Assembly (NCBI RefSeq): GCF_028682635.1
Contig: NZ_JANHLK010000011.1
Span: 124,001-188,000, forward strand
Reading direction: 5' to 3'
Source: Pseudomonas putida
GTDB lineage: Bacteria; Pseudomonadota; Gammaproteobacteria; Pseudomonadales; Pseudomonadaceae
DNA length: 64,000 bases
In this document: in pieces, positions 8,379 through 18,526 of the stretch
Layout: each line of letters starts with the position of its first letter
Position numbering within the stretch: position 1 is the first letter of the stretch
Made by a program: the position numbers and the translations under genes
Notes under the pieces: model-generated
What the model saw: only the letters and a program-made list of their open reading frames with translations
Told to the model about the DNA's origin: nothing
The model's database searches: none

Positions 8379-9362
8379 TTATTTTGAAATTATTTCCTGG
8401 CTGCCGTCGTCGAGGGTGCGCACGGCCACCGGCAGGATGTTCGGCAAGGCCTTGAGCAAGGCGTCGGTATTGTCGGACTTGAACACGCTGGTCAGGCGCA
8501 GATTGCCCACGGCGGCATTGCCGACCTTGAGCGGCTTTTCCCGATAGCGCGAGACCTGCTCGGCAACGTCGGCCAGGCTGGCGTTGTTGAACACCAGTTT
8601 GCCGCTGCGCCAGGCCGTCAGTTCGGCGGAATTGACCGCGTAGGCCGGCGCGACCTTGCCCGCGGCATCGACATGGCTGCCCAGGCCGGCGGTCAGGCTG
8701 ATGAAGTCGTCGGCGGCGGCGTCGCGTCCCTGCACCTTGACCGTGCCCTGCTCCACCACCACCCGAGTGTCGCTGCTGCCCCGGCGCACATCGAAGCGCG
8801 TGCCGGTGACGATGACCTTGCCGCTACCCGCCTCGACCACAAAGGGCCGGTTGCTGTCGTGTTCGACGTTGAACAGCGCTTCGCCATCGCTCAGTTCAAT
8901 GGCGCGACGATCCTTTTCAAAACGCACCTGAATGCGGCTGCGGCTATCCAGATCGACTGTCGAGCCGTCGGGCAAGGCGACCTGGCGACGCTCGCCCAGC
9001 GCCGTGGAGAACTCGGCGGTGTAGGGCGAAGGTTGCTGCAAAACGTTGAATAGCCCCAGGCCGACGGCCATCGCCAACACACTGGCCGCAACCGCGTAGC
9101 GCAGCAACGGGCGTCGTTTGCTCCGATTCGGCGCTTCCTCGCACAACGCCTGCAGACGCGTCGTCGGCAGCAGGTCGGCGGCGCTCCACAGGCCCTGGAG
9201 CACTTCGAATTCGTTGCGGTGTTGAGGATGCTGGTTCAGCCAGCTGTCGAATTGGCGATACGCCTCGACATCGACCGCGGGTTCCTGAAAACGCACAAAC
9301 CACCGCGCCGCTTCATCGCGAACCGCTGTTTGCCCGCACGCACAATCACGAGTATCCATCAT
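8379..9362 (-). CDS. fecR: FecR-type anti-sigma/sigma regulator
   Basis: A 327-residue single-pass inner-membrane regulator. The cytoplasmic N-terminus (about 15-65, EAARWFVRFQEP, SWLNQHPQHRNEF) would bind the sigma factor. A transmembrane segment lies near residues 88-108 (YAVAASVLAMAVGLGLFNVL). The periplasmic FecR domain (LGERRQVALPDGSTVDLDS) and a C-terminal domain contact the receptor. It passes the FecA signal to FecI. ATG at 9362 is preceded by AGGAA; a second ATG follows immediately. Placed between fecI and fecA, same strand. Confidence 0.9.
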   Translation of the reverse strand: MMDTRDCACGQTAVRDEAARWFVRFQEPAVDVEAYRQFDSWLNQHPQHRNEFEVLQGLWSAADLLPTTRLQALCEEAPNRSKRRPLLRYAVAASVLAMAVGLGLFNVLQQPSPYTAEFSTALGERRQVALPDGSTVDLDSRSRIQVRFEKDRRAIELSDGEALFNVEHDSNRPFVVEAGSGKVIVTGTRFDVRRGSSDTRVVVEQGTVKVQGRDAAADDFISLTAGLGSHVDAAGKVAPAYAVNSAELTAWRSGKLVFNNASLADVAEQVSRYREKPLKVGNAAVGNLRLTSVFKSDNTDALLKALPNILPVAVRTLDDGSQEIISK

Positions 9363-9411
9363 GGAAGTTCCTGTTTGGCCGGGGATGAGAAATCACGCGG
9401 TATGCGGTTGG

Positions 9412-9498
9412 TGTAGGAGCTGCCGAAGGCTGCGATCTTTTGATCTTCGGCCACTTCAAGACCGCCAAAAGATCGCGGCCTGCGGCAGCTCCTACGGG
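9412..9498. repeat. REP pair, class C (fecI / fecR gap)
   Basis: Inverted arms at about 9412-9441 and 9467-9498, core GTAGGAGCTGCCGAAGGCTG followed by CGATCTTTTGATC. The element sits inside the fec transcription unit between fecI and fecR, so it may damp expression of fecR and fecA relative to fecI. Confidence 0.8.
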
Positions 9499-9519
9499 TA
9501 TTTTCAAGGCCACCGCACA

Positions 9520-10020
9520 TCATGACTGCAACTCATCCAGGCGGTCGCGCAGATGCCGCAGCGTGCGGATCATATACTTTTCCACCATGTTCTTGGACAG
9601 TCCCAGGCGTTCGGCGATTTCAGCCTGGGTCAGGCCTTCGATTTTCTGCCAGACAAACACCTTGCGGCAGTTGACCGGCAGCTCGGTGAGCGCCCGTTCG
9701 ATGGAATCCGCCAACTGGATCGCTTGCATGAAATGCTCCGGGTCGCCGGATGACGACACACTGAGATCGATCGCCTCCGACTCCATGGCGCCCCGCCGAT
9801 CCTCACGCCGATAACCGTCCACCGCGATGTTGCGCGCCGTCTGGTGCAGATAGGCCCGGGGCTGCTGCACCACCGCCGAATCCGACTCGAGCACCCGCAC
9901 GAAGGTATCGTGGGCCAGGTCCTCGGCCTGTTGACGGTTTCTCAGGCGACGGGTCCAGGTGCCAACCAACTCTTCGTAGTGCTCGAAAAAGCCGTGTCTG
10001 CGGGGCAGCTTGGGGGTCAT
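9520..10020 (-). CDS. fecI: ECF RNA polymerase sigma factor FecI
   Basis: A 166-residue ECF (group IV) sigma factor. Region 2 is HYEELVGTWTRRLRNRQQAEDLAHDTFVRVLE, with LAHDTF contacting the -10 element. Region 4 is KVFVWQKIEGLTQAEIAERLGLSKNMVEKYM, the helix-turn-helix for the -35. Position ahead of fecR and fecA identifies it as the FecI-type factor that transcribes fecA when the receptor is loaded. A 19-base dyad just upstream (10049-10067) could be a Fur site, giving iron repression. ATG at 10020. Confidence 0.9.
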   Translation of the reverse strand: MTPKLPRRHGFFEHYEELVGTWTRRLRNRQQAEDLAHDTFVRVLESDSAVVQQPRAYLHQTARNIAVDGYRREDRRGAMESEAIDLSVSSSGDPEHFMQAIQLADSIERALTELPVNCRKVFVWQKIEGLTQAEIAERLGLSKNMVEKYMIRTLRHLRDRLDELQS

Positions 10021-10048
10021 TGCGGTGTGCTGTGGGTGCGAGGGCGTG

Positions 10049-10067
10049 AATAGTAATGCTTCCTATT
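10049..10067 (-). promoter_or_regulatory. Candidate Fur site upstream of fecI
   Basis: A 19-base element with perfect ends AATAG/CTATT, 29 bases upstream of the fecI ATG. In the better register I count about 10 of 19 matches to the classical Fur box, which is modest. The location and the iron-uptake role of the operon support it. Confidence 0.45.
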
Positions 10068-10116
10068 AAGCCAAGGCAACGGTTTGCGGCCGGACTGACT
10101 AACGGTTGATCAACGA

Positions 10117-11459
10117 CTAACGGTCGATAGCCTTTGCGCCGAGAGCGCCCGGCAGTTCAACACGCGCCAGCAACCCCGCGCCGCTGCGATTGCGCAGCGT
10201 CAGCTCCCCCCCCTGCTCGCGCACGATCGCCCGCGCGGCGGACAGTCCCAGCCCCACGCCACCGGTATCCCGGTTGCGTGAAGTCTCCAGACGGTAAAAG
10301 GGATCGAACACCTGTTCGAGGGCGGACTCCGGGATACCGGGGCCCTCGTCGCTGACTTCGATGCAGACCCTGCGCCCATCCCCCGTCAGCCCGATGGCCG
10401 GTTTCTGGCCATATTTCACGGCGTTTTCCAGCAGGTTGACGATCACCCGCTTGATCCCGAGCGGACGGCCTTCGTACACCAGATGGGCTGGACCGCTGAA
10501 GTCGACGACGATGTCCTGGTCGCGATAGTCGTCGACGATCGTCTGCAGCAGTTCCGAAAGGTCGAATGCGGTGCTCTGCTCCCCGTGGCTTTCATCCCGG
10601 AAAAAACCCAGCGCCGCGTTGATCATCGTCTGCATCTCTTCGATGTCGCGGACCATTTTGCGCTGCTGTTCCAGGTCTTCCATGAATTCGCTGCGCAGGC
10701 GCATCCGCGTCAGGGGCGCGCGCAAGTCGTGGGAGATCGCCGCGAGCATCTGTGTGCGCTCGCCGAGAAAGTGGCGGATCTGTGCCTGCATGGTGTTGAA
10801 GGCAATGATTGCCTGGCGTATCTCATGGGGGCCTTCGATCTTGATCGGCGGCGCGCGCAGGTCACCTCCAAAGCGCCGTGCCGCGCTGGAAAAACGCTGC
10901 AGCGGGTTGGCCAGTTGTCGCGTGGCAATCCAGGCGACCAGCAGGGTTGCCACCAGCCCCAAGGCGATGATGATCGGGATCCGTACATTGGAATCGAGCC
11001 CCCAGCTGCGTTCCGGGGGCGTGAACGACAGCCAGCTGCCATCGCGTAGCTGAACCAGGGCCACGTAGTGCGCCTGGGGGCTGTGGTCCGGCCAGTCGCC
11101 GGGGTTGAAGACCTGGATGTCCCGGGGGACATCACCGAGCAACTCTTGCAGCGGCGAATGTTCAGTCCCCACCTGCGTACCGTTCGAGGGCAGATGGAAG
11201 TCGCCCCGCCGTTCGTGCCAGACCACCTCAAGCGTCGGATGGCTCGCGGCGGTAGCCAATGACGAGCGCAACGGGACGGGCGCCGCCTCGATCACCCGGA
11301 CGTTCGCGGCAATCTGCTCCAGCAGGCCGGTGCGGTCGATCGGCGGGCGCCCCCAGGTGCCCGCCAGCTGCACGAACAGGCCATTGAGGGCCAGCGAAGC
11401 GAGCATCGCCGCGACGATTGTCAGTGCAATCCGCGACCTGAGGGTATCGAGGCGCCGAA

Positions 11460-11463
<4 letters not shown>
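10117..11463 (-). CDS. EnvZ-type sensor histidine kinase
   Basis: A 448-residue membrane kinase. Transmembrane helices lie at about 12-33 and 162-182 with a periplasmic loop of ~125 residues between. A HAMP-like linker follows, then HisKA with LAAISHDLRAPLTRM (H245) and the ATPase domain with NLLENAVKYG (N box), DEGPGIP (G1), DPFYRLETSRN (F box) and GGVGLGLSAARAIV (G2). The start is GTG at 11463, which overlaps the TGA of the response regulator (GTGA), so the two are translationally coupled. The stimulus is unknown; there is no obvious target operon beside it. Confidence 0.9.
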
Positions 11464-12188
<725 letters not shown>

Positions 12189-12331
12189 AAAAAGAGCGTA
12201 TCTAAAACCATTCCGCGGCCAGGGTCATATATTTCAACCCGGAAACATTCCTGCCCGCCCGACATCAATCGGACATACGGTCGTTACTGCCCTGCGGCAC
12301 CCTGCGCGGATTCCAATTCATGAGGTCTTCC

Positions 12332-12646
12332 ATGCAGGGATCGAATTACGCGACCGAGACAACCGACAGCACTCATACGGTGATCCTCAACCAGCGCACC
12401 AGTGCGCCAGCGAACGACGAGCCGATTCTATTCCAGCAGGCGTGCCTGGGACTGACCGATGATCGGACCCACGTCGTGTTGCGCCGCTATTTCGAGCAAT
12501 ACAGCCCGAGCACCGGGACCTGGGTGGAATACATCCACCGCGTTCCGATTGCCGAGTTCACCCAGTGGATCATGGCCAACGGCGATTTGCGTATCGAATG
12601 CTCGGAAGACCTGCCTAGCTCCCCCCTCCACCCAGGAACCCCTTGA
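12332..12646 (+). CDS. Small protein of unknown function, coupled to DUF3313 lipoprotein gene
   Basis: About 104 residues, no signal peptide, no membrane segment, and no family I recognise. The middle part (DDRTHVVLRRYFEQY, WVEYIHRVPIAEF) is rich in aromatic and charged residues, as in a small soluble domain. The start at ATG 12332 is chosen because GAGG lies a few bases upstream; ATG 12320 is possible. Its TGA overlaps the ATG of the lipoprotein gene by one base, so the two are coupled and probably work together. Divergent from the response regulator gene. Confidence 0.65.
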   Translation: MQGSNYATETTDSTHTVILNQRTSAPANDEPILFQQACLGLTDDRTHVVLRRYFEQYSPSTGTWVEYIHRVPIAEFTQWIMANGDLRIECSEDLPSSPLHPGTP

Positions 12647-13314
12647 TGAGAAAACTCTTCTCGCTGCCGCTTTTGGCAGTCGCCAGCATCGCCCTCTCAG
12701 CGTGCAGCAGCAAAACCGTCGCGCCGGACAACTATTCAGGTTTTTTGAACGACTACAGCACCTTGACGGAGCACCAGTCGCCCTCGGGCCAACCGGTACT
12801 GAGCTGGGTAAACCCGAAGCTTGAGCTCGACCGCTACACCCAGGTCTACATCGAACCGAGCCGCTACTACCCGGAGCCCAAGCCGAGCGAACGCCTGCCA
12901 CAGACCACCCTTGGCGACACCACCTGGTACTACGATGCGGTGCTCAAGCATGAGCTGGGCAAGGTCTTGACCGTGGTCAACACTCCGGGACCCAAGACCC
13001 TGATCGTGCGACCGGCAATCACGCGGGTGTCTGCCAGCACCCAGGGACTGCGCTTTTACGAATGGCTACCGATCACCCTGGTTGTCGCAGGCGTCAGTAC
13101 CGCCACCGGAATCCGTGACCAGGACAGTGAAATTGCCACCGAGGTCGCCTTTCTCGATGGCGGGAGCAAAACCCTCGTCGCCACGGTAGTGCGCAAAGGC
13201 ACGGGAATACCGCTGGAAAACGACAAGCAGGTGATTACCACGGCCAACGTCAAGGGCGTGCTCGACGGCTGGGCCAGCGACCTGCGCAATTCGTATGTGG
13301 CGATGCGCAAGTAA
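12646..13314 (+). CDS. DUF3313 family lipoprotein
   Basis: A 222-residue predicted lipoprotein. The signal peptide MRKLFSLPLLAVASIALSAC ends in lipobox LSAC, with Cys20 as the lipidated residue. The body shows features I associate with DUF3313: a conserved YTQVYIEPSRYYP block and a late EVAFLDGGSKTLVATVVRKG segment. A hydrophobic stretch (LPITLVVAGVSTATGI, about 142-157) is unusual for a soluble periplasmic domain. Function unknown. The ATG overlaps the upstream stop (TGATG) and has an AGGAA ribosome site. Confidence 0.8.
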   Translation: MRKLFSLPLLAVASIALSACSSKTVAPDNYSGFLNDYSTLTEHQSPSGQPVLSWVNPKLELDRYTQVYIEPSRYYPEPKPSERLPQTTLGDTTWYYDAVLKHELGKVLTVVNTPGPKTLIVRPAITRVSASTQGLRFYEWLPITLVVAGVSTATGIRDQDSEIATEVAFLDGGSKTLVATVVRKGTGIPLENDKQVITTANVKGVLDGWASDLRNSYVAMRK

Positions 13315-13420
13315 AAGGCAGGCAGACAAAGCAATCTGGCAGGAATCCAAAGGCAGGCATCGACTGGCTGTAGCAAAGTGCAACAATGCCAGTCACCGGC
13401 TTTTCTCCAGGAATGCACCC

Positions 13421-15709
13421 ATGTCCAGCGCCAAAGCATCGCCCAAAAGATCACCGCTTGCCCGGCTCGCCCTGGCCATTTCCCTGAGTGTCCTCGGCCT
13501 GCCTTTGTGCATGAGCAACGCCCAAGCCCACGGTGGCCACGCCGAAATGGTGCCGCTACAGGCGGGGCTGGAGGAGTTCGGTGCCACCGTCAAATGGGAC
13601 GACTACTCGAACCTGTTCACCATTGCCAAGGACGGCGTCTATCTCAAGGTCAAGCCGGACAGTAAAGTGGCCATGCTCAACGGCAAGCGCATGGAGCTGA
13701 CGGTGCCCGTGGTGTTCAAGGGCAAGACGGCGTACATGTCCAAGGACTTCATCAACCAGGTCTTTCAGTCCGGCCTGGACACGACCTTCATCGTCGAAAC
13801 CCGTCCCAGCCCGCTCAACCCCCTGAGTGCGGCTGAAATCACCACGGCGGTGGACATCGTCAAGCAATCGGAACACTACAAGCCAGGTTTTCGCTTCACC
13901 GAAGTATCGGTCAAGGAACCGCCGAAGGATCAGGTGTGGAACTTTGTCTTCACCGGGCAAAACGTCACCCAGCCGCGCCAGGCCACTATCGTGGTGCTCG
14001 ACGGCAAGCATGTGATCGAAGCGCTGGTGGATCTAGACAGCAAGACGCTCAACTCATGGAAGCCGATCGAAGGCGCTCACGGCATGGTGCTGCTGGATGA
14101 TTTCGCCACGGTGCAGACCGCAGTCGAGACCAGCCCCGAATACGCGCAAGCCTTGGCCAAGCGCGGCATCAACGATGTGAAGAAGGTCGTCGCGACGCCG
14201 CTGACCGTCGGTTACTTCGACGGCAAGGACGGTCTGGCCCAGGACAAGCGCCTGCTGAAGATCGTCAGCTACCTCAACGTCGATGACGGCAACTATTGGG
14301 CGCACCCGATCGAGGGCCTGGTGGCGATTGTCGATCTGGAGCAGAAAAAGCTCATCAAGATCGAAGACGAAGCGCTGATTCCGGTGCCGATGAAACCGAC
14401 GCCCTACGACGGACGCGGGCGCAAGGGCGTAGCGGTCAAGCCGCTGGAAATCATCGAACCCGAAGGCAAGAACTACACCATCACCGGCAACAGCATTCAC
14501 TGGCAGAACTGGGATTTCCACGTTCGCCTCGATTCGCGGGTCGGCCCGATCCTGTCCACGGTCACCTATGACGACCAGGGCAAGAAGCGCAAGGTCATGT
14601 ACGAAGGCTCCCTGGGCGGCATGATCGTGCCTTACGGCGACCCGGACGTCGGCTGGTACTTCAAGGCCTACCTCGACTCGGGCGACTACGGCATGGGCAC
14701 CCTGACCTCGCCAATCGCCCGCGGCAAAGACGCCCCGGAAAACGCCGTGCTGCTGGACGCCACCATCGCCGACTACACCGGCGCACCGACCGCGATCCCG
14801 CGGGCCATGGCGGTGTTCGAGCGCTACGCCGGGCCGGAATACAAACACCAGGAAATGGGCCAGCCCAACCTCAGCACCGAGCGGCGCGAACTGGTGGTGC
14901 GCTGGATCAGCACCGTCGGCAACTACGACTACATCTTCGACTGGGTCTTCCAGCAGAACGGCACCATCGGCATCGACGCCGGCGCCACCGGCATCGAAGC
15001 GGTCAAGGGCGTGAAATCCAGGACCATGCACGAAGACACCGCCAAGGAAGACACGCGCTATGGCACCTTGCTGGACCACAACATCGTCGGCACCACGCAC
15101 CAGCACATCTATAACTTCCGCCTCGACATGGACGTGGACGGCGAGCAAAACTCCCTGGTAGAGGTGAACCCGGTAGTGCTGCCCAACGACCGAGGCGGCC
15201 CGCGTACCAGCACCATGCAGACCGAAACCCGCGTGGTCAGCACCGAGCAGCAAGCGGCGCAGAAATTCGACCCATCGACCGTGCGCCTGCTGACCAACTT
15301 CAGCAAGGAAAACAAGGTCGGCAACCCGGTGTCCTACCAGCTGATTCCCTATGCCGGTGGCACGCACCCGGTGGCCAAGGGCGCCAACTTCGGCACCGAT
15401 GAATGGCTGTACCACCGCCTGAGCTTCATGGACAAACAGCTGTGGGTGACGCAATACAACCCGGAGGAAAAGTACCCGGAAGGCAAGTACCCGAACCGCT
15501 CGGACAAAGACTCGGGACTGGGGCAATTCACCCAGGATAACCATTCGATCGAGAACACCGACGACGTGGTCTGGCTGACCACCGGCACCACCCACATCGC
15601 CCGGGCCGAAGAATGGCCGATCATGCCGACCGAATGGGTGCATGTGCTGCTCAAGCCGTGGAATTTCTTCGATGAAACGCCGACGCTGAACCTCAATTCC
15701 CCGAAATAA
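13421..15709 (+). CDS. tynA: Primary amine oxidase (copper/TPQ), tyramine/phenylethylamine oxidase
   Basis: A 762-residue periplasmic copper amine oxidase. It oxidises phenylethylamine or tyramine to the aldehyde, releasing ammonia and hydrogen peroxide. The signal peptide ends near NAQAHGGHAE (~36). An N-terminal copper-amine-oxidase-type domain (VKWDDYSNLFTIAKDG) precedes the catalytic domain. The cofactor tyrosine is Y502 in VGNYDYIFDW, the catalytic-base region is KAYLDSGDYGMG, and two copper histidines are in THQHIYNF. Length and wording match E. coli TynA. ATG 13421 has AGGAATGCACCC upstream; longer frames lack this. It faces feaR across a REP pair. Its product would feed the paa block after one further oxidation. 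Confidence 0.94.
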   Translation: MSSAKASPKRSPLARLALAISLSVLGLPLCMSNAQAHGGHAEMVPLQAGLEEFGATVKWDDYSNLFTIAKDGVYLKVKPDSKVAMLNGKRMELTVPVVFKGKTAYMSKDFINQVFQSGLDTTFIVETRPSPLNPLSAAEITTAVDIVKQSEHYKPGFRFTEVSVKEPPKDQVWNFVFTGQNVTQPRQATIVVLDGKHVIEALVDLDSKTLNSWKPIEGAHGMVLLDDFATVQTAVETSPEYAQALAKRGINDVKKVVATPLTVGYFDGKDGLAQDKRLLKIVSYLNVDDGNYWAHPIEGLVAIVDLEQKKLIKIEDEALIPVPMKPTPYDGRGRKGVAVKPLEIIEPEGKNYTITGNSIHWQNWDFHVRLDSRVGPILSTVTYDDQGKKRKVMYEGSLGGMIVPYGDPDVGWYFKAYLDSGDYGMGTLTSPIARGKDAPENAVLLDATIADYTGAPTAIPRAMAVFERYAGPEYKHQEMGQPNLSTERRELVVRWISTVGNYDYIFDWVFQQNGTIGIDAGATGIEAVKGVKSRTMHEDTAKEDTRYGTLLDHNIVGTTHQHIYNFRLDMDVDGEQNSLVEVNPVVLPNDRGGPRTSTMQTETRVVSTEQQAAQKFDPSTVRLLTNFSKENKVGNPVSYQLIPYAGGTHPVAKGANFGTDEWLYHRLSFMDKQLWVTQYNPEEKYPEGKYPNRSDKDSGLGQFTQDNHSIENTDDVVWLTTGTTHIARAEEWPIMPTEWVHVLLKPWNFFDETPTLNLNSPK

Positions 15710-15726
15710 TCATGCGAATGCAAAAC

Positions 15727-15818
15727 CTGTGGGAGCGGGCTTGCTCGCGAAGACGGTGTGTCAGTCGGCGTATATGTTTAATGACACGCCGCCTTCGCGA
15801 GCAAGCCCGCTCCCACAT
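15727..15818. repeat. REP pair, class A (tynA / feaR gap)
   Basis: Inverted arms at 15727-15763 and 15782-15817, core GTGGGAGCGGGCTTGCTCGC. The pairing continues inward through GTGTCA/TGACAC. Lies between convergent tynA and feaR. Confidence 0.88.
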
Positions 15819-15841
15819 GGATAATCGTTGCCAGTGAAATA

Positions 15842-16756
15842 TCACGCATGCTGTTTGCGATACTCCCCCGGCGCTATGCCGAAACGCGATTTAAATGCCG
15901 TCGAGAAATAGCTCGAATCGGAAAAACCCCACGAATACCCCAGCACCGACAATTTCTCTTCCTTGCGCGATTGGCGCAGGGATTCGGCGCACAGGTCCAG
16001 CCGGCGGTTCTTGATGTAGCGCGCCACCACCAGGCCTTTTTTGGCGAACATCCGGTACAGGCCACGGGTCGACATGCCGACTTCCCGCGCCAGCCATTCC
16101 GGGCACAGTTCTTCGCAGCGGATGTGCTGATCGATGAAGCTCAGGGTCTTGCGGAAGGTCCGCTCGTGCGGATCGGTGCAATCGTCGGTCTGGCTGATGG
16201 CCGGGCGCAACAGACTGACGATCGCCTCCAGGGTCGCTTCGCTTTCCTGCCGGGTCAGATGCTGTTGGCGCGTGGCGTCGAGGATCAGCCGATGGGAGAG
16301 CATGGCAATGGGCGACGACGCAGCGATGCGGTGGCCGCACTTGACCTGGTTGAAGCGCAGGGTCTGCTCAACCAGTTGATACGGCAGGATCAACGACAAC
16401 TGCCGGGAGTTTTCGCTGTAGGTGAAATCACTGGGCCGCGCCGCATCGATCAAGGTGATGTCCCCGGCGGACAGCAGCACCCGGTCGTCGCCCTGGGCCA
16501 TGCCCGCAGTGCCATCGAGCTGGAACACCGCAAAGTATTTGCCACCCTCGCCCGCCGCCACTTCCTGCGGCGTGCGGTACAGCCGCGCCTGGCAGGCGTC
16601 GACGAAGCTGAGGTTGAGGGCATCGCTGCGGTATTCGCGGATCTGGCCCGCAAAGCCGGTACCCAGGGGTTGTGCGTTGAAGGCGCCACAGATCTGGTTG
16701 ATCTGATGGATCCACTGATCGAACCCATCCTGGCGCTGTGCAGTTGTAGAAATCAT
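15842..16756 (-). CDS. feaR: AraC-family activator FeaR
   Basis: A 304-residue AraC/XylS regulator. The N-terminal sensing domain (about 1-180) contains FVDACQARLYRTPQEVA and SAGDITLIDAARPSDF. The C-terminal double helix-turn-helix has LAREVGMSTRGLYRMFAKKG and VLGYSWGFSDSSYFSTAFKSRFG. In E. coli FeaR activates tynA and feaB in response to aromatic amines or aldehydes; the convergent tynA supports the same role. ATG at 16756 with GTGAGG upstream is preferred to GTG 16768. Lies 85 bases downstream of paaX on the same strand. Confidence 0.88.
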   Translation of the reverse strand: MISTTAQRQDGFDQWIHQINQICGAFNAQPLGTGFAGQIREYRSDALNLSFVDACQARLYRTPQEVAAGEGGKYFAVFQLDGTAGMAQGDDRVLLSAGDITLIDAARPSDFTYSENSRQLSLILPYQLVEQTLRFNQVKCGHRIAASSPIAMLSHRLILDATRQQHLTRQESEATLEAIVSLLRPAISQTDDCTDPHERTFRKTLSFIDQHIRCEELCPEWLAREVGMSTRGLYRMFAKKGLVVARYIKNRRLDLCAESLRQSRKEEKLSVLGYSWGFSDSSYFSTAFKSRFGIAPGEYRKQHA

Positions 16757-16841
16757 GTCAGGCCTCACGCAGGCTTGTTTTTATTGTCTACGTCAATCAA
16801 CAGGTTCTCCTGAACAGCGACTCTCCTTTACCCTCGACGGG

Positions 16842-17765
16842 TTATTTCAACCCGCCAAAGCGTCGATAAAAGCTCTCGCCCACATCCGGCAACGGGCCGT
16901 CGGCGGTTTCCAGTGCACTGTTCAGCCATTCCTCGGCCTTGGCGTAGATCAAACGGTAAATGTTGCGGCACAACTGTCGGGCCGCGCGTCCTTCCCAATC
17001 GCCGGGCAACAACTCGTCCGGCAGTTGCGGGTCACGCAGCAGCAATTTGCGGTATTCGTGAATAAGCAGGATCCGCGCCAGGAAGCAGTCCGAAGGCTGC
17101 AGGTTTTCCTGCTCGCGAAGTGCTTGCCAGAGCGGTCGGAACAGCTGGATGAATTCGCTGTAGTGGGTGGCCAGTTCCTCGATGTTCCAGCTCTCGCGCA
17201 CCTGCAGGCGCAGGGCCTTGGAGGCGAGAACGTCCTGGGCGGTGGTTTCGAAGACGATGGTTTCTTCCTGGGCGCCGAGGTCCAGCAGCGTGGCGTTGAC
17301 ATCGGTGCGGTCGCTGCGCGGACAGGCCAGCACCACAGGTGATATCGCACCAAAACCTTGCCATTCCAGCTCTTCGCGCACTTGTTTGCGCTTGTCCTGG
17401 GTCAGTTGCGACAGCATCACCAGGCACCAGGAACCATCCCAGGCCGGCATCGTGGTGCTGTAGACCCGCTTGAATGCCTTGTCGAAACGCCGGCGACCGG
17501 TGCCGGTCAGGCTGTAGTAACTGCGCCGACCGACCTTTTCGGCGGTCAGCCAGCCTTCCTTGGTCAGGCGGAAAATCGAGGTGCGGATCAGACGTTCGTT
17601 GATGCCGATCGGTTCGAGCAACTGGATCAGGCTGCCCAGCCACACGGTACCGCCATGGGGCTCGATGGCATCACCGTACAACGTGATGATCAGCGAGCTG
17701 GCGCGGATCGGCGTCTGTTCCTGGAAGCGGGTGATCAGGTGATTCAAGGGTGTCAGGGACGACAT
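16842..17765 (-). CDS. paaX: Phenylacetyl-CoA-responsive repressor PaaX
   Basis: A 307-residue transcriptional repressor of phenylacetate catabolism; phenylacetyl-CoA is the known inducer. The N-terminal winged helix holds LIQLLEPIGINERLIRTSIFRLTKEGWL followed by RRSYYSLTGTGRRRF. The central and C-terminal PaaX domains include DGSWCLVML and the end region VGESFYRRFGGL. ATG 17765 is chosen over the TTG-initiated frame five codons earlier, which has no ribosome site. Downstream of paaY on the minus strand with a REP pair between. It should act on the paaF and paaA promoter regions, where I find a shared motif. Confidence 0.93.
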   Translation of the reverse strand: MSSLTPLNHLITRFQEQTPIRASSLIITLYGDAIEPHGGTVWLGSLIQLLEPIGINERLIRTSIFRLTKEGWLTAEKVGRRSYYSLTGTGRRRFDKAFKRVYSTTMPAWDGSWCLVMLSQLTQDKRKQVREELEWQGFGAISPVVLACPRSDRTDVNATLLDLGAQEETIVFETTAQDVLASKALRLQVRESWNIEELATHYSEFIQLFRPLWQALREQENLQPSDCFLARILLIHEYRKLLLRDPQLPDELLPGDWEGRAARQLCRNIYRLIYAKAEEWLNSALETADGPLPDVGESFYRRFGGLK

Positions 17766-17827
17766 GGGCGTACCGAGCAAAAAAAGAAAAGGAATATACC
17801 GAATGTCTGCGAGTTAATCGCATACAC

Positions 17828-17920
17828 CTGTGGGAGCGGGCTTGCTCGCGAAGGCGTCGTGTCAGTCGAAATTAATGTTCAATGACACACCGCCTTCGCG
17901 AGCAAGCCCGCTCCCACAGG
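17828..17920. repeat. REP pair, class A (paaY / paaX gap)
   Basis: Inverted arms at 17828-17864 and 17883-17920, almost the same sequence as the pair at 15727, including inner GTGTCA/TGACAC. Sits inside the paaY-paaX unit and may reduce read-through into paaX. Confidence 0.88.
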
Positions 17921-17929
17921 GGATCGCAT

Positions 17930-18526
17930 TCACAAGCCGTTGCCTTTAGGGCGATGGCCGCTGTCGCTGATACGCGGGCGATTCGGCTCTGGCTCCGCCA
18001 GCGGTTCACACACCTGCATCTGTTCCAGGCACCGCCTGGCCAGCTGTTGATACTCACGAGTCCCCGCCTGTTTCCACGCCACTTCCTGATCGCTGAGGGT
18101 GCGCTTGACGCTGGCCGGTGCGCCCATCACCAGCGACTGCTCCGGGCATTCGAAGCCGGCCTTGACGAAGGCCGCCGCCGAAACGAAGGACCGCGGGCCG
18201 ATGCGTGCGTTGTCCATCACCACCGCATTCATCCCCACCAGCGCATCGGCGCCGATCCGGCAACCGTGCAGCACCGCGCCGTGGCCGATGTGACCGTTAC
18301 GCTCCACCACCGTGTCGCTGTCGGGAAAGCCGTGCATCACGCAGGTGTCCTGGATGTTGGCGCCCTCCTCCAGCACGATCCGCCCGAAGTCGCCGCGCAG
18401 GCTGGCCAGCGGCCCTACATAACAGTGGGGGCCGATGATCACGTCGCCGATCAACACGGCGGACGGATGCACATAGGCACTCGGATCAACCACCGGGGTC
18501 AGGCCATCAAGGCTGTAGCAGGTCAT
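17930..18526 (-). CDS. paaY: PaaY, hexapeptide-repeat thioesterase of the paa pathway
   Basis: A 198-residue left-handed beta-helix protein of the gamma-carbonic-anhydrase-like group. Hexapeptide repeats run from about residue 15 to 140 ([42 protein letters not shown]). Putative metal-site histidines are in VMHGFP and [11 protein letters not shown]. PaaY is known as a thioesterase that clears inhibitory CoA by-products of the pathway and helps induction. ATG 18526 has AAGGAAGCTGCC upstream. Divergent from paaF across a 349-base control region. Confidence 0.9.
   Translation of the reverse strand: MTCYSLDGLTPVVDPSAYVHPSAVLIGDVIIGPHCYVGPLASLRGDFGRIVLEEGANIQDTCVMHGFPDSDTVVERNGHIGHGAVLHGCRIGADALVGMNAVVMDNARIGPRSFVSAAAFVKAGFECPEQSLVMGAPASVKRTLSDQEVAWKQAGTREYQQLARRCLEQMQVCEPLAEPEPNRPRISDSGHRPKGNGL

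Noticed and set aside
8281..8399. GGAAAT followed by GTCTTCC on the minus strand as a FecI-dependent fecA promoter
   Set aside because: The wording is suggestive of ECF promoters, but I could not recall the consensus well enough, and part of it lies inside fecR codons. Not reported as a feature.
13315..13420. FeaR binding sites (TGNCA-type direct repeats) before tynA
   Set aside because: TGGCA and TGCCA words occur, but spacing to A-runs is irregular, so the match is not better than chance.
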